A stretch of 64,000 nt of DNA from assembly GCA_965222975.1 (NCBI GenBank), contig CBDCVJ010000033.1, positions 21,271 through 85,270 on the forward strand, written 5' to 3'. Under the pieces are notes generated by a model, which made no database searches, was not told the origin of the DNA, and worked only from the letters and a program-made list of their open reading frames with translations. Positions 26,602 to 35,283 of this stretch are shown piece after piece (position 1 is the first letter of the stretch; every line of letters starts with the position of its first letter). The stretch comes from UBA6168 sp965222975 (lineage in GTDB: Bacteria > Bacteroidota > Bacteroidia > Chitinophagales > Saprospiraceae). The position numbers and the translations under genes are program-made.

Positions 26602-27378
26602 ATGTCTCACATACCAACCATGGCCGAATTGGCCGCAGAAGGTCGCCAACCCGAAGTATTGTTTTGGGTCGGTTGCGCCGGAAGTTTTGATGATAGGGCG
26701 CAACGGGTAACTGTTGCTTTTGCCAAATTGCTGCAAAAAGCGGGTGTTAATTTTGCCATCCTTGGTCAGGAAGAAAGCTGTACAGGTGATCCTGCCCGCA
26801 GGGCCGGCAATGAGTTTTTATTTCAAATGTTGGCGCAGCAAAATGTGGCCGTGCTGAACATGTATGAAGTGAAAAAGATTGTCACGGCGTGCCCCCATTG
26901 TTTCAACGTTATTAAAAATGAGTACCCAGTTTTAGGCGGCAATTATGAAGTGGTGCACCACACACAATTTCTGCAGAGCCTTTTGGCTGAAGGGAGACTA
27001 AAAATTGAAGGCGGCAGTTTTAAAGGAAAAAAAATCACCTATCACGACTCGTGCTACCTCGGTCGGGCCAATGGTATTTACGAAGCGCCCCGCTCTGTGC
27101 TTTCCGCTCTCGATGTTGATTTGGTGGAAATGAAGCGTTGCCGAACCACTGGCCTTTGTTGTGGCGCAGGTGGCGCCCAAATGTGGAAGGAAGATGAACC
27201 CGGCGACAAGCGCATCAACATAGAAAGGGTAGAAGAGGCGCTGGATACAGGTGCCGAAATAGTTGCCGTCAATTGCCCTTTTTGCATGACGATGATGACG
27301 GATGGTGTGAAGGCAAAGGAAAAACAAGAATCGGTAATGGTATATGATTTAGCGGAACTGATTTTGAATAATCAGTGA
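26602..27378 (+). CDS. CCG-domain iron-sulfur subunit (HdrB/GlpC-like)
   Basis: The ATG at 26602 (MSHIPTMAELAAEG) is chosen because the in-frame ATG at 26545 lies inside the preceding hairpin. The 258-residue product has two CCG domains: VGCAGSFDD with TACPHCFN, then HDSCYLGR with LCCGAGGAQMW and NCPFCMTMM. These Cys clusters bind the noncubane 4Fe-4S centre typical of heterodisulfide-reductase subunit B and of GlpC or LutA proteins. With the membrane protein encoded upstream it should form a quinone-linked oxidoreductase of unknown substrate. Confidence 0.83.
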   Translation: MSHIPTMAELAAEGRQPEVLFWVGCAGSFDDRAQRVTVAFAKLLQKAGVNFAILGQEESCTGDPARRAGNEFLFQMLAQQNVAVLNMYEVKKIVTACPHCFNVIKNEYPVLGGNYEVVHHTQFLQSLLAEGRLKIEGGSFKGKKITYHDSCYLGRANGIYEAPRSVLSALDVDLVEMKRCRTTGLCCGAGGAQMWKEDEPGDKRINIERVEEALDTGAEIVAVNCPFCMTMMTDGVKAKEKQESVMVYDLAELILNNQ

Positions 27379-27506
27379 CGTAAAGCATTGATAGTCAAAT
27401 ATTATTATATAAATTGCGGTATGTTTTGAGAAAACTGTTTAAGCAAATTAAGAAGGGTGAAAAGGGCTTCCCTTTTTGGTAATAATCAATAGGTTACCTT
27501 TCGAAC

Positions 27507-28706
27507 ATGTTGGATCAAATAAAACAAGCACTCAAAAAACGTATCGAAAAAGATATTGGCCGGGCTTTCGAAGAGTTGGAAAAAATTCTCTCCCCTCAAT
27601 CTGCTCACCAAGGTACGTTCGGGACCTTATATAACCGGTTCAATTCCTTAAAAATTGATGAAATAGAAGGAACTGCTTCTTATGAGAACATGAAAATGAC
27701 GGAAAACCAGATCACTAAAGGGCTTCTGTCACTCATTGATTTTCTTTCTGAAGATGACCTCCATCCCGAGCAACTTCTTCAATTTCAAATTGAAAACATT
27801 AACTTGGAAGAAGACCTTGGAGAAGTCCATCTGGTCAATTGCAACCGGGATACTCAGGATACCTTATTTTGGAATTCGTTTGAAAGTTTTTCAAAGACAC
27901 CTTACCAATTTTATTTTATCAATGCTTGTAACACCCAAATGCCCCAAAGTCTCGCCGAACGGGTAATTTATGAATTGATCGAATTGGTTTTGGACAATGA
28001 CGACGAAGCGCTGAATTTGGTCATAGAGGAAAAATCAAACCGGGTACAGGTCGAAAACCTACCCCTTGGGCCCACCTTTCAATTTTCCAAGAAAAAATTT
28101 GAGACCTATTTCTGTGAGCGTTTTGAAAGAGAATTTGGTCAAGCCAATCAGCTTTCATTTGCAGAGTTTTTACAGACTGGCCTCCCGAAGCTCAAACAAC
28201 AATATGTGGCTACCGTTTTTCAAGTCAATAAATGGAAGCCTTCGCTAATGAAAGAGTATTTCCAATGGATCATGAGTTCCTTTACTTCTGCCCATGAGGA
28301 TGTCCCGACTTTTCTTTTCTTTTTTCCAGTTATGTTAAAAGGGTTTGTCTCTGAAGAAGTGCCCGCTGAACATGTGGAGGCTGTTAAAATTATTCATGAA
28401 CTCTGTGCGGAATATTCTTCCAGTTCAATATATATAGAGCCTCTGCCACCAGTTAAAAAAGCAGATATTGATATATGGTTGGCCAATCTTGGGGTGGGCA
28501 ATCCTGTGATTCGGGATCGGATCATCCATTCGTTGATAAATACATTATTGCCTGAAAGGCAGCAGCAGATTGCAGCATTGCTTAATGAATTGGAAAAAAT
28601 CCCCGATTTATCTGAAAGAAGGAGGAAGATGGCTGAATCAATTAAATTGGATATGGCCGAGGCTGAAATTTTACAAGAAAAAATCTATGAGTTTTCACAG
28701 AGGTAA
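27507..28706 (+). CDS. EAD11-like and inactive-STAND (iSTAND) domain protein
   Basis: 399 residues, soluble. Residues of about 5-85 look like an effector-associated domain of the EAD11 type: a helical unit with IGRAFEELEKIL, then LYNRFNSLKIDEIEGTASYE and NQITKGLLSLIDFL. From about residue 95 the sequence resembles the iSTAND domain (VHLVNCNRDTQDTLFWNSFE, FYFINACNTQMPQSLAERV); no Walker A is seen, which fits an inactive NTPase fold. In known systems EADs act as homotypic adaptors joining sensors to effectors. The next two genes encode a MoxR ATPase and a large vWA-like membrane protein, so this is probably the recruitment part. Family match by memory. Confidence 0.6.
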   Translation: MLDQIKQALKKRIEKDIGRAFEELEKILSPQSAHQGTFGTLYNRFNSLKIDEIEGTASYENMKMTENQITKGLLSLIDFLSEDDLHPEQLLQFQIENINLEEDLGEVHLVNCNRDTQDTLFWNSFESFSKTPYQFYFINACNTQMPQSLAERVIYELIELVLDNDDEALNLVIEEKSNRVQVENLPLGPTFQFSKKKFETYFCERFEREFGQANQLSFAEFLQTGLPKLKQQYVATVFQVNKWKPSLMKEYFQWIMSSFTSAHEDVPTFLFFFPVMLKGFVSEEVPAEHVEAVKIIHELCAEYSSSSIYIEPLPPVKKADIDIWLANLGVGNPVIRDRIIHSLINTLLPERQQQIAALLNELEKIPDLSERRRKMAESIKLDMAEAEILQEKIYEFSQR

Positions 28707-28711
28707 CAGAC

Positions 28712-28769
28712 GTCAGGAGTCAGGTTCGCATTGTCTGACCTCTGATAGTAAAGCGGTCTGACTTCTGAC
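28712..28769. repeat. Imperfect inverted repeat between EAD/iSTAND and MoxR genes
   Basis: gtcaggagtcag (28712-28723) pairs with ctgacttctgac (28758-28769) with one mismatch. The middle holds further related words (gtctgacctctga). The right arm ends 16 bases before the MoxR start. It may be a weak hairpin or a remnant of a longer palindrome. Confidence 0.5.
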
Positions 28770-28785
28770 ATCAAAAAAAATAACA

Positions 28786-29718
28786 ATGAGCGACTTTCAT
28801 CTTTATTCCGACAACCAGCAACCGCGTGAATTGCCTGTCATGAAGCGCAACAAAAAAATAAGTGATCCCGCTTTGTACAAACCTTCCAAAGCACTACAAG
28901 ATGCTGTGAATGTGGCGATTGCGATTGGCCAACCGCTTTTGGTTACAGGTGAGCCTGGCACTGGCAAAACAGAATTGGCCAACCATGTGGCCTGGTATTT
29001 TAAAATGGGGGAACCACTTGTTTTTAATGCCCAAACAACGAGTACTGCGACCGATCTTTTTTATAAATACGACGCACTCGCTCATTTCCAATATGCCCAA
29101 ACCCAAGCTACTCCCTTAACCCCCAATGAGGTCGAAAAGCGTTTTATCCATTATCAGGCATTGGGGGAAGCGATCAGATCAAGTACCCGTCGGGTGGTGC
29201 TGATTGATGAAATTGACAAAGCGCCACGTGATCTGCCCAACGATGTATTGGCAGCCATCAACAAATTGCGTTTTGAAGTACCTGAAATTAAGGAACAATA
29301 CAGGGCCAGTGCAGAAAACCGCCCACTGGTCATCATAACGAGCAATTCAGAAAAAAACCTACCTGATGCCTTCTTGCGACGGGTGAGCTATTACCATATA
29401 CCTTTTCCAGAACCTGGGTTTTTGATGGAAATATTGGCATCAAAAATTGAAGGACTTGGAGAGGAGGGCCTGGGCGATCTGGTTGATCATTTTTACAGAA
29501 TAAGAGAGGGCAAACAGTTGCGGAAAAACCCCGCTACAGCGGAATTGATTTACTGGGCTATGCTCCTCCAAAAAATCGGTTTTGATTCGGCTAAATTGAA
29601 AAAAGGTGCAGTACTCGACGACTCCGAAAAAGATCAATTGCTCATGTCTTATTCCGCATTGGCTAAAACAAAAGAAGATTTGGCAACAATGAAAAAAATG
29701 ATTGAGGTTGGTAAGTAA
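28786..29718 (+). CDS. MoxR-family AAA+ ATPase
   Basis: 310 residues, cytoplasmic. The AAA+ core has Walker A GEPGTGKTEL, the MoxR-type DLFYKYDALAHF block, Walker B VVLIDEIDKAPRDLPND, sensor 1 TSNSEK and the arginine finger region DAFLRRVSYY. MoxR proteins remodel partner complexes, generally with a vWA-domain protein encoded next door; here the partner is the large protein that follows. Its last two codons (aag taa) lie in the left 7-bp direct repeat of an inserted palindromic element. Confidence 0.9.
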   Translation: MSDFHLYSDNQQPRELPVMKRNKKISDPALYKPSKALQDAVNVAIAIGQPLLVTGEPGTGKTELANHVAWYFKMGEPLVFNAQTTSTATDLFYKYDALAHFQYAQTQATPLTPNEVEKRFIHYQALGEAIRSSTRRVVLIDEIDKAPRDLPNDVLAAINKLRFEVPEIKEQYRASAENRPLVIITSNSEKNLPDAFLRRVSYYHIPFPEPGFLMEILASKIEGLGEEGLGDLVDHFYRIREGKQLRKNPATAELIYWAMLLQKIGFDSAKLKKGAVLDDSEKDQLLMSYSALAKTKEDLATMKKMIEVGK

Positions 29719-29857
29719 TGCGAATCAAGGGTTGAAAACTAAAAGGATATTGATTGTCAGGGTTTTAAATCATGGTGATTTTTAAAATCACCATGATTTC
29801 ATCTCCTAAACAACTAACTATCAAGTAGATAATTCAACCCTTGATTCGCATAAGTAA
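29712..29857. mobile_element. MITE-like element, copy 1, with 7-bp direct repeat
   Basis: Terminal inverted repeats tgcgaatcaagggttgaa (29719-29736) and its complement (29833-29850) are flanked flush by taagtaa (29712-29718 and 29851-29857). The middle is a perfect 16-bp hairpin with a 1-base loop (29767-29782 against 29784-29799; aaatcatggtgatttt). A second copy with nearly the same termini and the same central hairpin is at 62044-62188. The insertion exactly follows the MoxR stop codon and separates it from the next gene. Confidence 0.8.
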
Positions 29858-29937
29858 TGAATTTCTAATTTCTAAATCTCCCAATTTCCATCCAACCACT
29901 CTTCCAACATAAGCTGCTTGCCGTCCTTTTAGATGCC

Positions 29938-32900
29938 TTGGAAAAAGACGGTTTCCCGATAGGGACAGGCAAACATTTGCAGATACAGCAATTACTGTCG
30001 TCATTGCCAGAAGACGCTCAACCGGAAAATCTCAAAACCTTCCTTGCGCCCGTACTTACGGAAAGCCCTGAGACTCAGGAACGTTTTTATGAGCTTTTTA
30101 ATCAAAGCTTAAAGAAAACGGAACAGATGATGGCAACGCTTGAAGAAGTAAGAGGAAAGCCGTTGTCAATCTCTCCAAAGACTTGGCGGAACAAGTACTT
30201 GCCCATGTTGGCAACAGCCTTTGGGCTTTTCTTGGCCGGGGCAATTTGGTGGGCCTATATTTATGAGCCAACACCAGAAATTATCAGGCCGCCAATTGAT
30301 GAGGTGGATGTGTTTACGGTATTGCAGGTAGAACTAAACGACCCCACAAGAGTTTTCAGCCAGCCTGATTCATTATTTGAGGCCAAATTACTGGGCATGC
30401 GAAATGCTTGCCCTGAAAAATTAGACAGTTCTATCAGACTCGATTTTGATACAACCGGGGTTAATAGTTTTTATTACAAACCTCTAAGAGTAGGAAAGGA
30501 TACGCTTTGCCTGGAACTACTATTTGAGCAAGGAATTACTGACACGACAAGAATTATTTTTAATGTTTTTGAAAGGGCTGAAGCTCCATCCGTCGAGGAA
30601 GAGCCAATTGATACAATACCTTATTTAGAACAAAAAAGATTGGTGCTGCGGGATGATAAATTAATGGCCATGCCTGCCCCTACACCGCTGCAAAAATGGC
30701 TGTTCGATTATCAATGGTGGATCAAAACCATAAGCGTCCTGTTGTTTGCTTGGGGCCTTTTTATGCTGGTAAAATGGAGGCAGCGCCAGCGCCAGCAATA
30801 CATCCTCGATTACCAACCCAACACCAAGCCACCCTATGTTTGGAACATCGCTATGGGCGATGAACCAGACATGAAGCTGAACGAAGGGTTTTTCAAACTG
30901 CTCAATTTGCTACGTCAAAGAACTGCTGCGGAAGCATGGCGTTTCAGTGTTCCCAAGACCGTCAAGGCCACAATCAAAAAAGGGGGGCGACCCTCATTTG
31001 TCTATAACCAACAGACCCGCCCACCAGAATACCTCGTATTAATTGATCAGCAAAACAGCCGCAACCACCGCACCCGTTTGTTTGACTTTTTTTTCAAAAA
31101 AATAAAAGCAAGCGATGTTTACATCGAGCGCTATTTCTTTAATGGCGATCTGCGTCTCTGCTGGAACGAACAGCACCCGGAAGGGATTTTTCTAAAAGAC
31201 CTGCTCCATCGTTATTCCGCCTCCCGGTTGCTCATAAGCAGTACTGGTTATCGGCTGCTCAGTCCACGCAATGGGCGATTGGCTGGCTGGACAAAGTTGC
31301 TGACTGGCTGGCGGGAACGGGCACTCATAAGCCCCGTGCCGCCCTCAGAATGGGGGAGAAAGGAGCGCACTTTGGATTCGCTTTTTCATGTGGTGCCTTC
31401 TGGCACTGTGGGGTTGTTTCAGGCTATTGATCGTTTTGAATCGGAGGAACCATCAGCTTTAAATGAAGAACCCGATCAGCATACCCAACAGTCGCTGTAC
31501 TTGGGAGGCAACTTGATAGATCGGCTCTATTTTTATTTTGCTGAAAAAGACGAATTCGGATGGGTAAAAAGCGATCTTTTTTTACGGTGGATTGCCGCTT
31601 GTGCCGTTTATCCTGATATTCATTGGGAATTGACGCTGCAATTGGCGAGGCTGCTTTCAACTGAGGTAAAAAACCTGTGCGATATTCAACAGATGAGTCG
31701 TCTTTGTCAATTGCCTTGGTTCGTGGAGGGGAAGATGCCAGAGGAAGTGCGGGCTTCCTTAGTGCATTGGTTGGAAAGCAATCACCCTGATACTTTACTT
31801 CAGGTTCGGACTTTTATTTATGAAACGCTCAAAAAAAATCCTCCACCAGAAGACTCTTCTGCTTTCGACAATTACCGCATGAACCTCTGCCTCAACGAGT
31901 GGATGCTGACCAAAGACAAAAAGCGGAAAAAACAGCTCGAAACAGAAATTGCCAGACGGCTGGAGCAAGGGCATGAAGCGGATTACATTTCCATTAAAAA
32001 ACTGGAAGGGGAAAAAGGCTTCCTTGACCAACTGATACCAGAATCCTGGAAAAAGGCATTGCGTCCTTCCGATGCTAAGAAAGGCAAATGGAGTGACTTG
32101 CTCTGGGCGCTTCCCATTTGGTTTTTCTTTTCACTTGGCCTGATGGTCATTCCGTTAAAGTTGCCTGAATGCGAGGGCAGGATAGTGGAAGTAGAAGATA
32201 AAAAGTGGTGCATTGATACGCCTGAAAAAGAATTGTGGGTAAAAGAATATTATGCGTATGATTTTTTGAGAAAGAGAAAATATGCAGCGGTGGATAGTAT
32301 CCTTAAAACGCTGCACCCTTTGGTGGATGACCATTTATTGGACACTGTTCCTTTGTATAAAAATTTAGCAGGCATATGTTATAACCGGGGTGTCACATTT
32401 TTTAATCAGAAAATTGATTCGGAAAAAACAGCCACTTTTGCCGAAGGCATTAATGGCCCTCAACTGACAGACTCCCTGTATATCGAAAACTTGGAGGCTT
32501 TCATTGGAAAAATATTTTCCGAAGGGATGACTGAAACCGATTCATCTACATTTGTTGGTTTGGTGCAGGAAAACGAGGCTGCATTTTATCAATATTTCAG
32601 CGAGGTGTTGGCGGATAGTGCCTGTGCCATGTTTCAAAGGGCAAAAGGTTTTGAAATTAAATTGGGCAATAAAATTTGGGATAATGAAATAATTGAAGCT
32701 GCGGGAGAATATTGTCCGAAAGAAGCTGCGAAAGAAGTTGAATTAATTTTCATAATAACGGATGCGGAAAATAATACCCCTTTGCAGGGTGTTGAAATAA
32801 AAGCGACAGACATTAATTTATCAACAGATAGAAATGGTCAGGCAAAAATTAAATTAGAAGAAGGAGCAATTAATTTATTTTCTTTTAGTAAAAATAAATA

Positions 32901-34920
32901 TGAAAATATCAATCGAGAGATAATTGCAACAAGTGAAAATAATATTTATGAAATACAATTAATTAAAATAACTGAGGTGCCAAAATTTATTTCCAATATA
33001 GCCACTATTTATTTTGATTTTGACAGGTATCAAATTAGGCAGGATGCCAAGCTGGCGCTTGATTCTGTTCTACTTCAAATGAAGCAAAATCCATCATGGC
33101 TATTGGAAGTTACCCCCTACTTTTCGGGAGACCGTACTTCAGTGTACAATCAGCAAATCTCCCAAAAAAGGGCAGATTCTGTAGTGAAATACTTGGTTGA
33201 CAAAGGAGTTCGCTCGGAACGAATTGTGGTTTTACCTTCAAACGAAGTCCGAGTTAATCAGCTAAATGTTACAGAACAAGAAAAAAGACGGGTAGCGCTC
33301 AGGTTAATCAAGACCAATGTCGCACAAAACATTTCTTTTCAAATTGTGGATGCCAAATCTAAAAAACCAATTGCTGGCGCCAGCGTAGAATTGTATGAGT
33401 CATTGCAGCAAGGCAAGCCACCAGAAAAATATATAGTTGATCAAGATGGTAAAGTAAATTTGGAGGGAGACGCAACTCAATTAAATATAGCGGTCATTTC
33501 AAAAGGCAATTATATTCAATTTAAAATTGACGATTTAAAAAAATATTTATCGGAAAATAATAATCAAATATTTATTTTGGAAAGAGGTAGAGATTTGGAT
33601 GGCGATGGTGTGCCGAATGAAAACGATAATTGTCCCACTGAGACTGGGCCAAGAGAAAACAAAGGCTGTCCAAATAATAATGGTCGTACCTTTTCGGCTA
33701 CTTTGGTTAATTTTAATTCTAATCCATTGGCTAATATAAAAATTGAAATAAAAGGTGAAAACTTGACGACTACAACGGATGTAAATGGTAAGTTTAATAT
33801 TTTTATCCCAGATGAGAAAACCACAATTATTATTGAGAAAATTGGAGAAATAATTATTGATGAAACTCCTTCTGAAACTATTACTATTAAGACTGTTTAT
33901 GAACAGGTTGGCCCAGGGAGCAGCATGAAAATATCTAATTTAACACTTCTTAATAGTACAGGTAACGAATATTCAGTGACGCCGTTTGGTGATGGTTTTA
34001 TTTATGTTTCCATTAATGGCTATACTGAACCAATAACTGTAAGTTCAAGGTTTCAAAAAGGATTTACTAAAGAATTGGCTTTTGATTCTGAATTGATAGC
34101 TTTTGAAACGAATGATGAAGGGTTGCCTGTTCAAGAGACTAAAATAAATCAAGGCGCTAATGACCGGATTGAATCAATTAGCGTTTCAGGAAATGGGGAA
34201 ACAGTATATATATCTAAAAGGATTAAAATTGATGGAGGGTATAGGTATAGTTCCTATGTCGGCACAATTCGAAATAACACAATAAATAACCTAACTCCAT
34301 TACCTTTCAATAGCGATGAATTTGATACATTTTCACCTGCCATATCCAAAAATGGTCAATTGTTGATTTTTTGTTCAAACCGACCTGGTTCAATATTAGG
34401 AAGTGATGGGAACCCAAGCATAGACCTTTGGGGGTGTCGATTGGAAAATGGAGTTTGGTCAATTCCATATAGTTTGGGGCCTGGTGTAAATACTGACCAA
34501 GATGAACTTTTGCCCACAATAATGGATAATGGCGCATTGTTTTTTTCTTCAGCAGGACACTCGGGTGAAGGTGGATTGGATATTTTTGTGGCATTACCAG
34601 GGGGGGGAGACGAATATGAATTAGTAGGGAATATTGGTACTCCTTATAATTCCCCCTCAAACGAATATGGTTTTATTGCATCAAAAGATGAGAAAAAATT
34701 CTATTTCGTTTCAGATAAACCAACTTGGAATGCTCAGGGAAGTGGCGATATTTATATGTGCAAAACGGATTATAATCCAGAAGGAGTGATTTTATTAGGG
34801 GCTCGCTTAGAGGAAGTTCGTTTGGAAGGAGCTCCCTTGGATGCGGTTCAACTAATGGAAAATCGAAATGTTTCTTTCATGAAATATGGACCCGTTTTAG
34901 AAATGATATTTGGCAACTGA
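29938..34920 (+). CDS. Giant three-TM protein: vWA-like core fused to OmpA, TSP3 and PD40 modules
   Basis: About 1660 residues. Membrane helices at about 84-109, 259-280 and 720-743 divide it. The N-terminal region resembles the helical start of CoxE-type MoxR partners. Residues 110-255 are Ig-like, predicted periplasmic. Residues 280-715 are cytoplasmic and include a vWA-like fold (PPEYLVLIDQQNSRNHRT) whose MIDAS DxSxS is absent. After the third helix lie carboxypeptidase-regulatory-like repeats, an OmpA-like peptidoglycan-binding domain (about 1021-1128; IYFDFDRYQIRQDAK), a TSP3 segment (DLDGDGVPNENDNCP) and PD40 repeats (about 1458-1618). The start is unclear: TTG 29938 is used, but the frame is open from 29869 and homology seems to begin before it, with no ATG. 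The C-terminal half is more AT-rich. Confidence 0.65.
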   Translation: MEKDGFPIGTGKHLQIQQLLSSLPEDAQPENLKTFLAPVLTESPETQERFYELFNQSLKKTEQMMATLEEVRGKPLSISPKTWRNKYLPMLATAFGLFLAGAIWWAYIYEPTPEIIRPPIDEVDVFTVLQVELNDPTRVFSQPDSLFEAKLLGMRNACPEKLDSSIRLDFDTTGVNSFYYKPLRVGKDTLCLELLFEQGITDTTRIIFNVFERAEAPSVEEEPIDTIPYLEQKRLVLRDDKLMAMPAPTPLQKWLFDYQWWIKTISVLLFAWGLFMLVKWRQRQRQQYILDYQPNTKPPYVWNIAMGDEPDMKLNEGFFKLLNLLRQRTAAEAWRFSVPKTVKATIKKGGRPSFVYNQQTRPPEYLVLIDQQNSRNHRTRLFDFFFKKIKASDVYIERYFFNGDLRLCWNEQHPEGIFLKDLLHRYSASRLLISSTGYRLLSPRNGRLAGWTKLLTGWRERALISPVPPSEWGRKERTLDSLFHVVPSGTVGLFQAIDRFESEEPSALNEEPDQHTQQSLYLGGNLIDRLYFYFAEKDEFGWVKSDLFLRWIAACAVYPDIHWELTLQLARLLSTEVKNLCDIQQMSRLCQLPWFVEGKMPEEVRASLVHWLESNHPDTLLQVRTFIYETLKKNPPPEDSSAFDNYRMNLCLNEWMLTKDKKRKKQLETEIARRLEQGHEADYISIKKLEGEKGFLDQLIPESWKKALRPSDAKKGKWSDLLWALPIWFFFSLGLMVIPLKLPECEGRIVEVEDKKWCIDTPEKELWVKEYYAYDFLRKRKYAAVDSILKTLHPLVDDHLLDTVPLYKNLAGICYNRGVTFFNQKIDSEKTATFAEGINGPQLTDSLYIENLEAFIGKIFSEGMTETDSSTFVGLVQENEAAFYQYFSEVLADSACAMFQRAKGFEIKLGNKIWDNEIIEAAGEYCPKEAAKEVELIFIITDAENNTPLQGVEIKATDINLSTDRNGQAKIKLEEGAINLFSFSKNKYENINREIIATSENNIYEIQLIKITEVPKFISNIATIYFDFDRYQIRQDAKLALDSVLLQMKQNPSWLLEVTPYFSGDRTSVYNQQISQKRADSVVKYLVDKGVRSERIVVLPSNEVRVNQLNVTEQEKRRVALRLIKTNVAQNISFQIVDAKSKKPIAGASVELYESLQQGKPPEKYIVDQDGKVNLEGDATQLNIAVISKGNYIQFKIDDLKKYLSENNNQIFILERGRDLDGDGVPNENDNCPTETGPRENKGCPNNNGRTFSATLVNFNSNPLANIKIEIKGENLTTTTDVNGKFNIFIPDEKTTIIIEKIGEIIIDETPSETITIKTVYEQVGPGSSMKISNLTLLNSTGNEYSVTPFGDGFIYVSINGYTEPITVSSRFQKGFTKELAFDSELIAFETNDEGLPVQETKINQGANDRIESISVSGNGETVYISKRIKIDGGYRYSSYVGTIRNNTINNLTPLPFNSDEFDTFSPAISKNGQLLIFCSNRPGSILGSDGNPSIDLWGCRLENGVWSIPYSLGPGVNTDQDELLPTIMDNGALFFSSAGHSGEGGLDIFVALPGGGDEYELVGNIGTPYNSPSNEYGFIASKDEKKFYFVSDKPTWNAQGSGDIYMCKTDYNPEGVILLGARLEEVRLEGAPLDAVQLMENRNVSFMKYGPVLEMIFGN

Positions 34921-35283
34921 TCGTGCGGAGGTGCTGTTGTTGGGTCATTTAGGAAAAGGGACGGTGTGAGGTTTTTCTCTCATCCAAAGCAAAGGCGTTT
35001 TGTTCCCGATTTTCGGGACAGGCTATTTTGGAAAAATCGGTTCCATCACGTGTGGTTGTTTACAGTCCTGATCCCCTTTTGTCTCCCCACCAACCAAAAC
35101 CTTTCCCTACTCCATTTCCTAAAACTAAGTCGGTTGTTTAGATTTGCGAAGTCAATTGGTTGGATGACCAGGCGGATTTGTCAATGCCGGGTCATTTTTT
35201 CCACATTCCCATTTACTTCCTAATCACTAACGCACTAATCACTGTTCACTAACCAACTATTTCCCAATAAAAAAAAATTACAC
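34921..35283 (+). other. 363-base intergenic region before the metalloprotease gene
   Basis: No gene is supported. It contains a small hairpin with the recurring core (tgttcccgattttcgggaca, near 34999) and a G-poor tract of repeated CTAATCACTAAC-type words (about 35080-35265) just before the ATG at 35284. TAGATTTG at 35139-35146 fits the -7 consensus, but no -33 TTG at proper spacing is seen. Confidence 0.45.

Noticed and set aside
34966..35223. 85-residue plus-strand frame before the metalloprotease gene
   Set aside because: GTG start, no recognisable domain, and it crosses a small hairpin and low-complexity leader tract.
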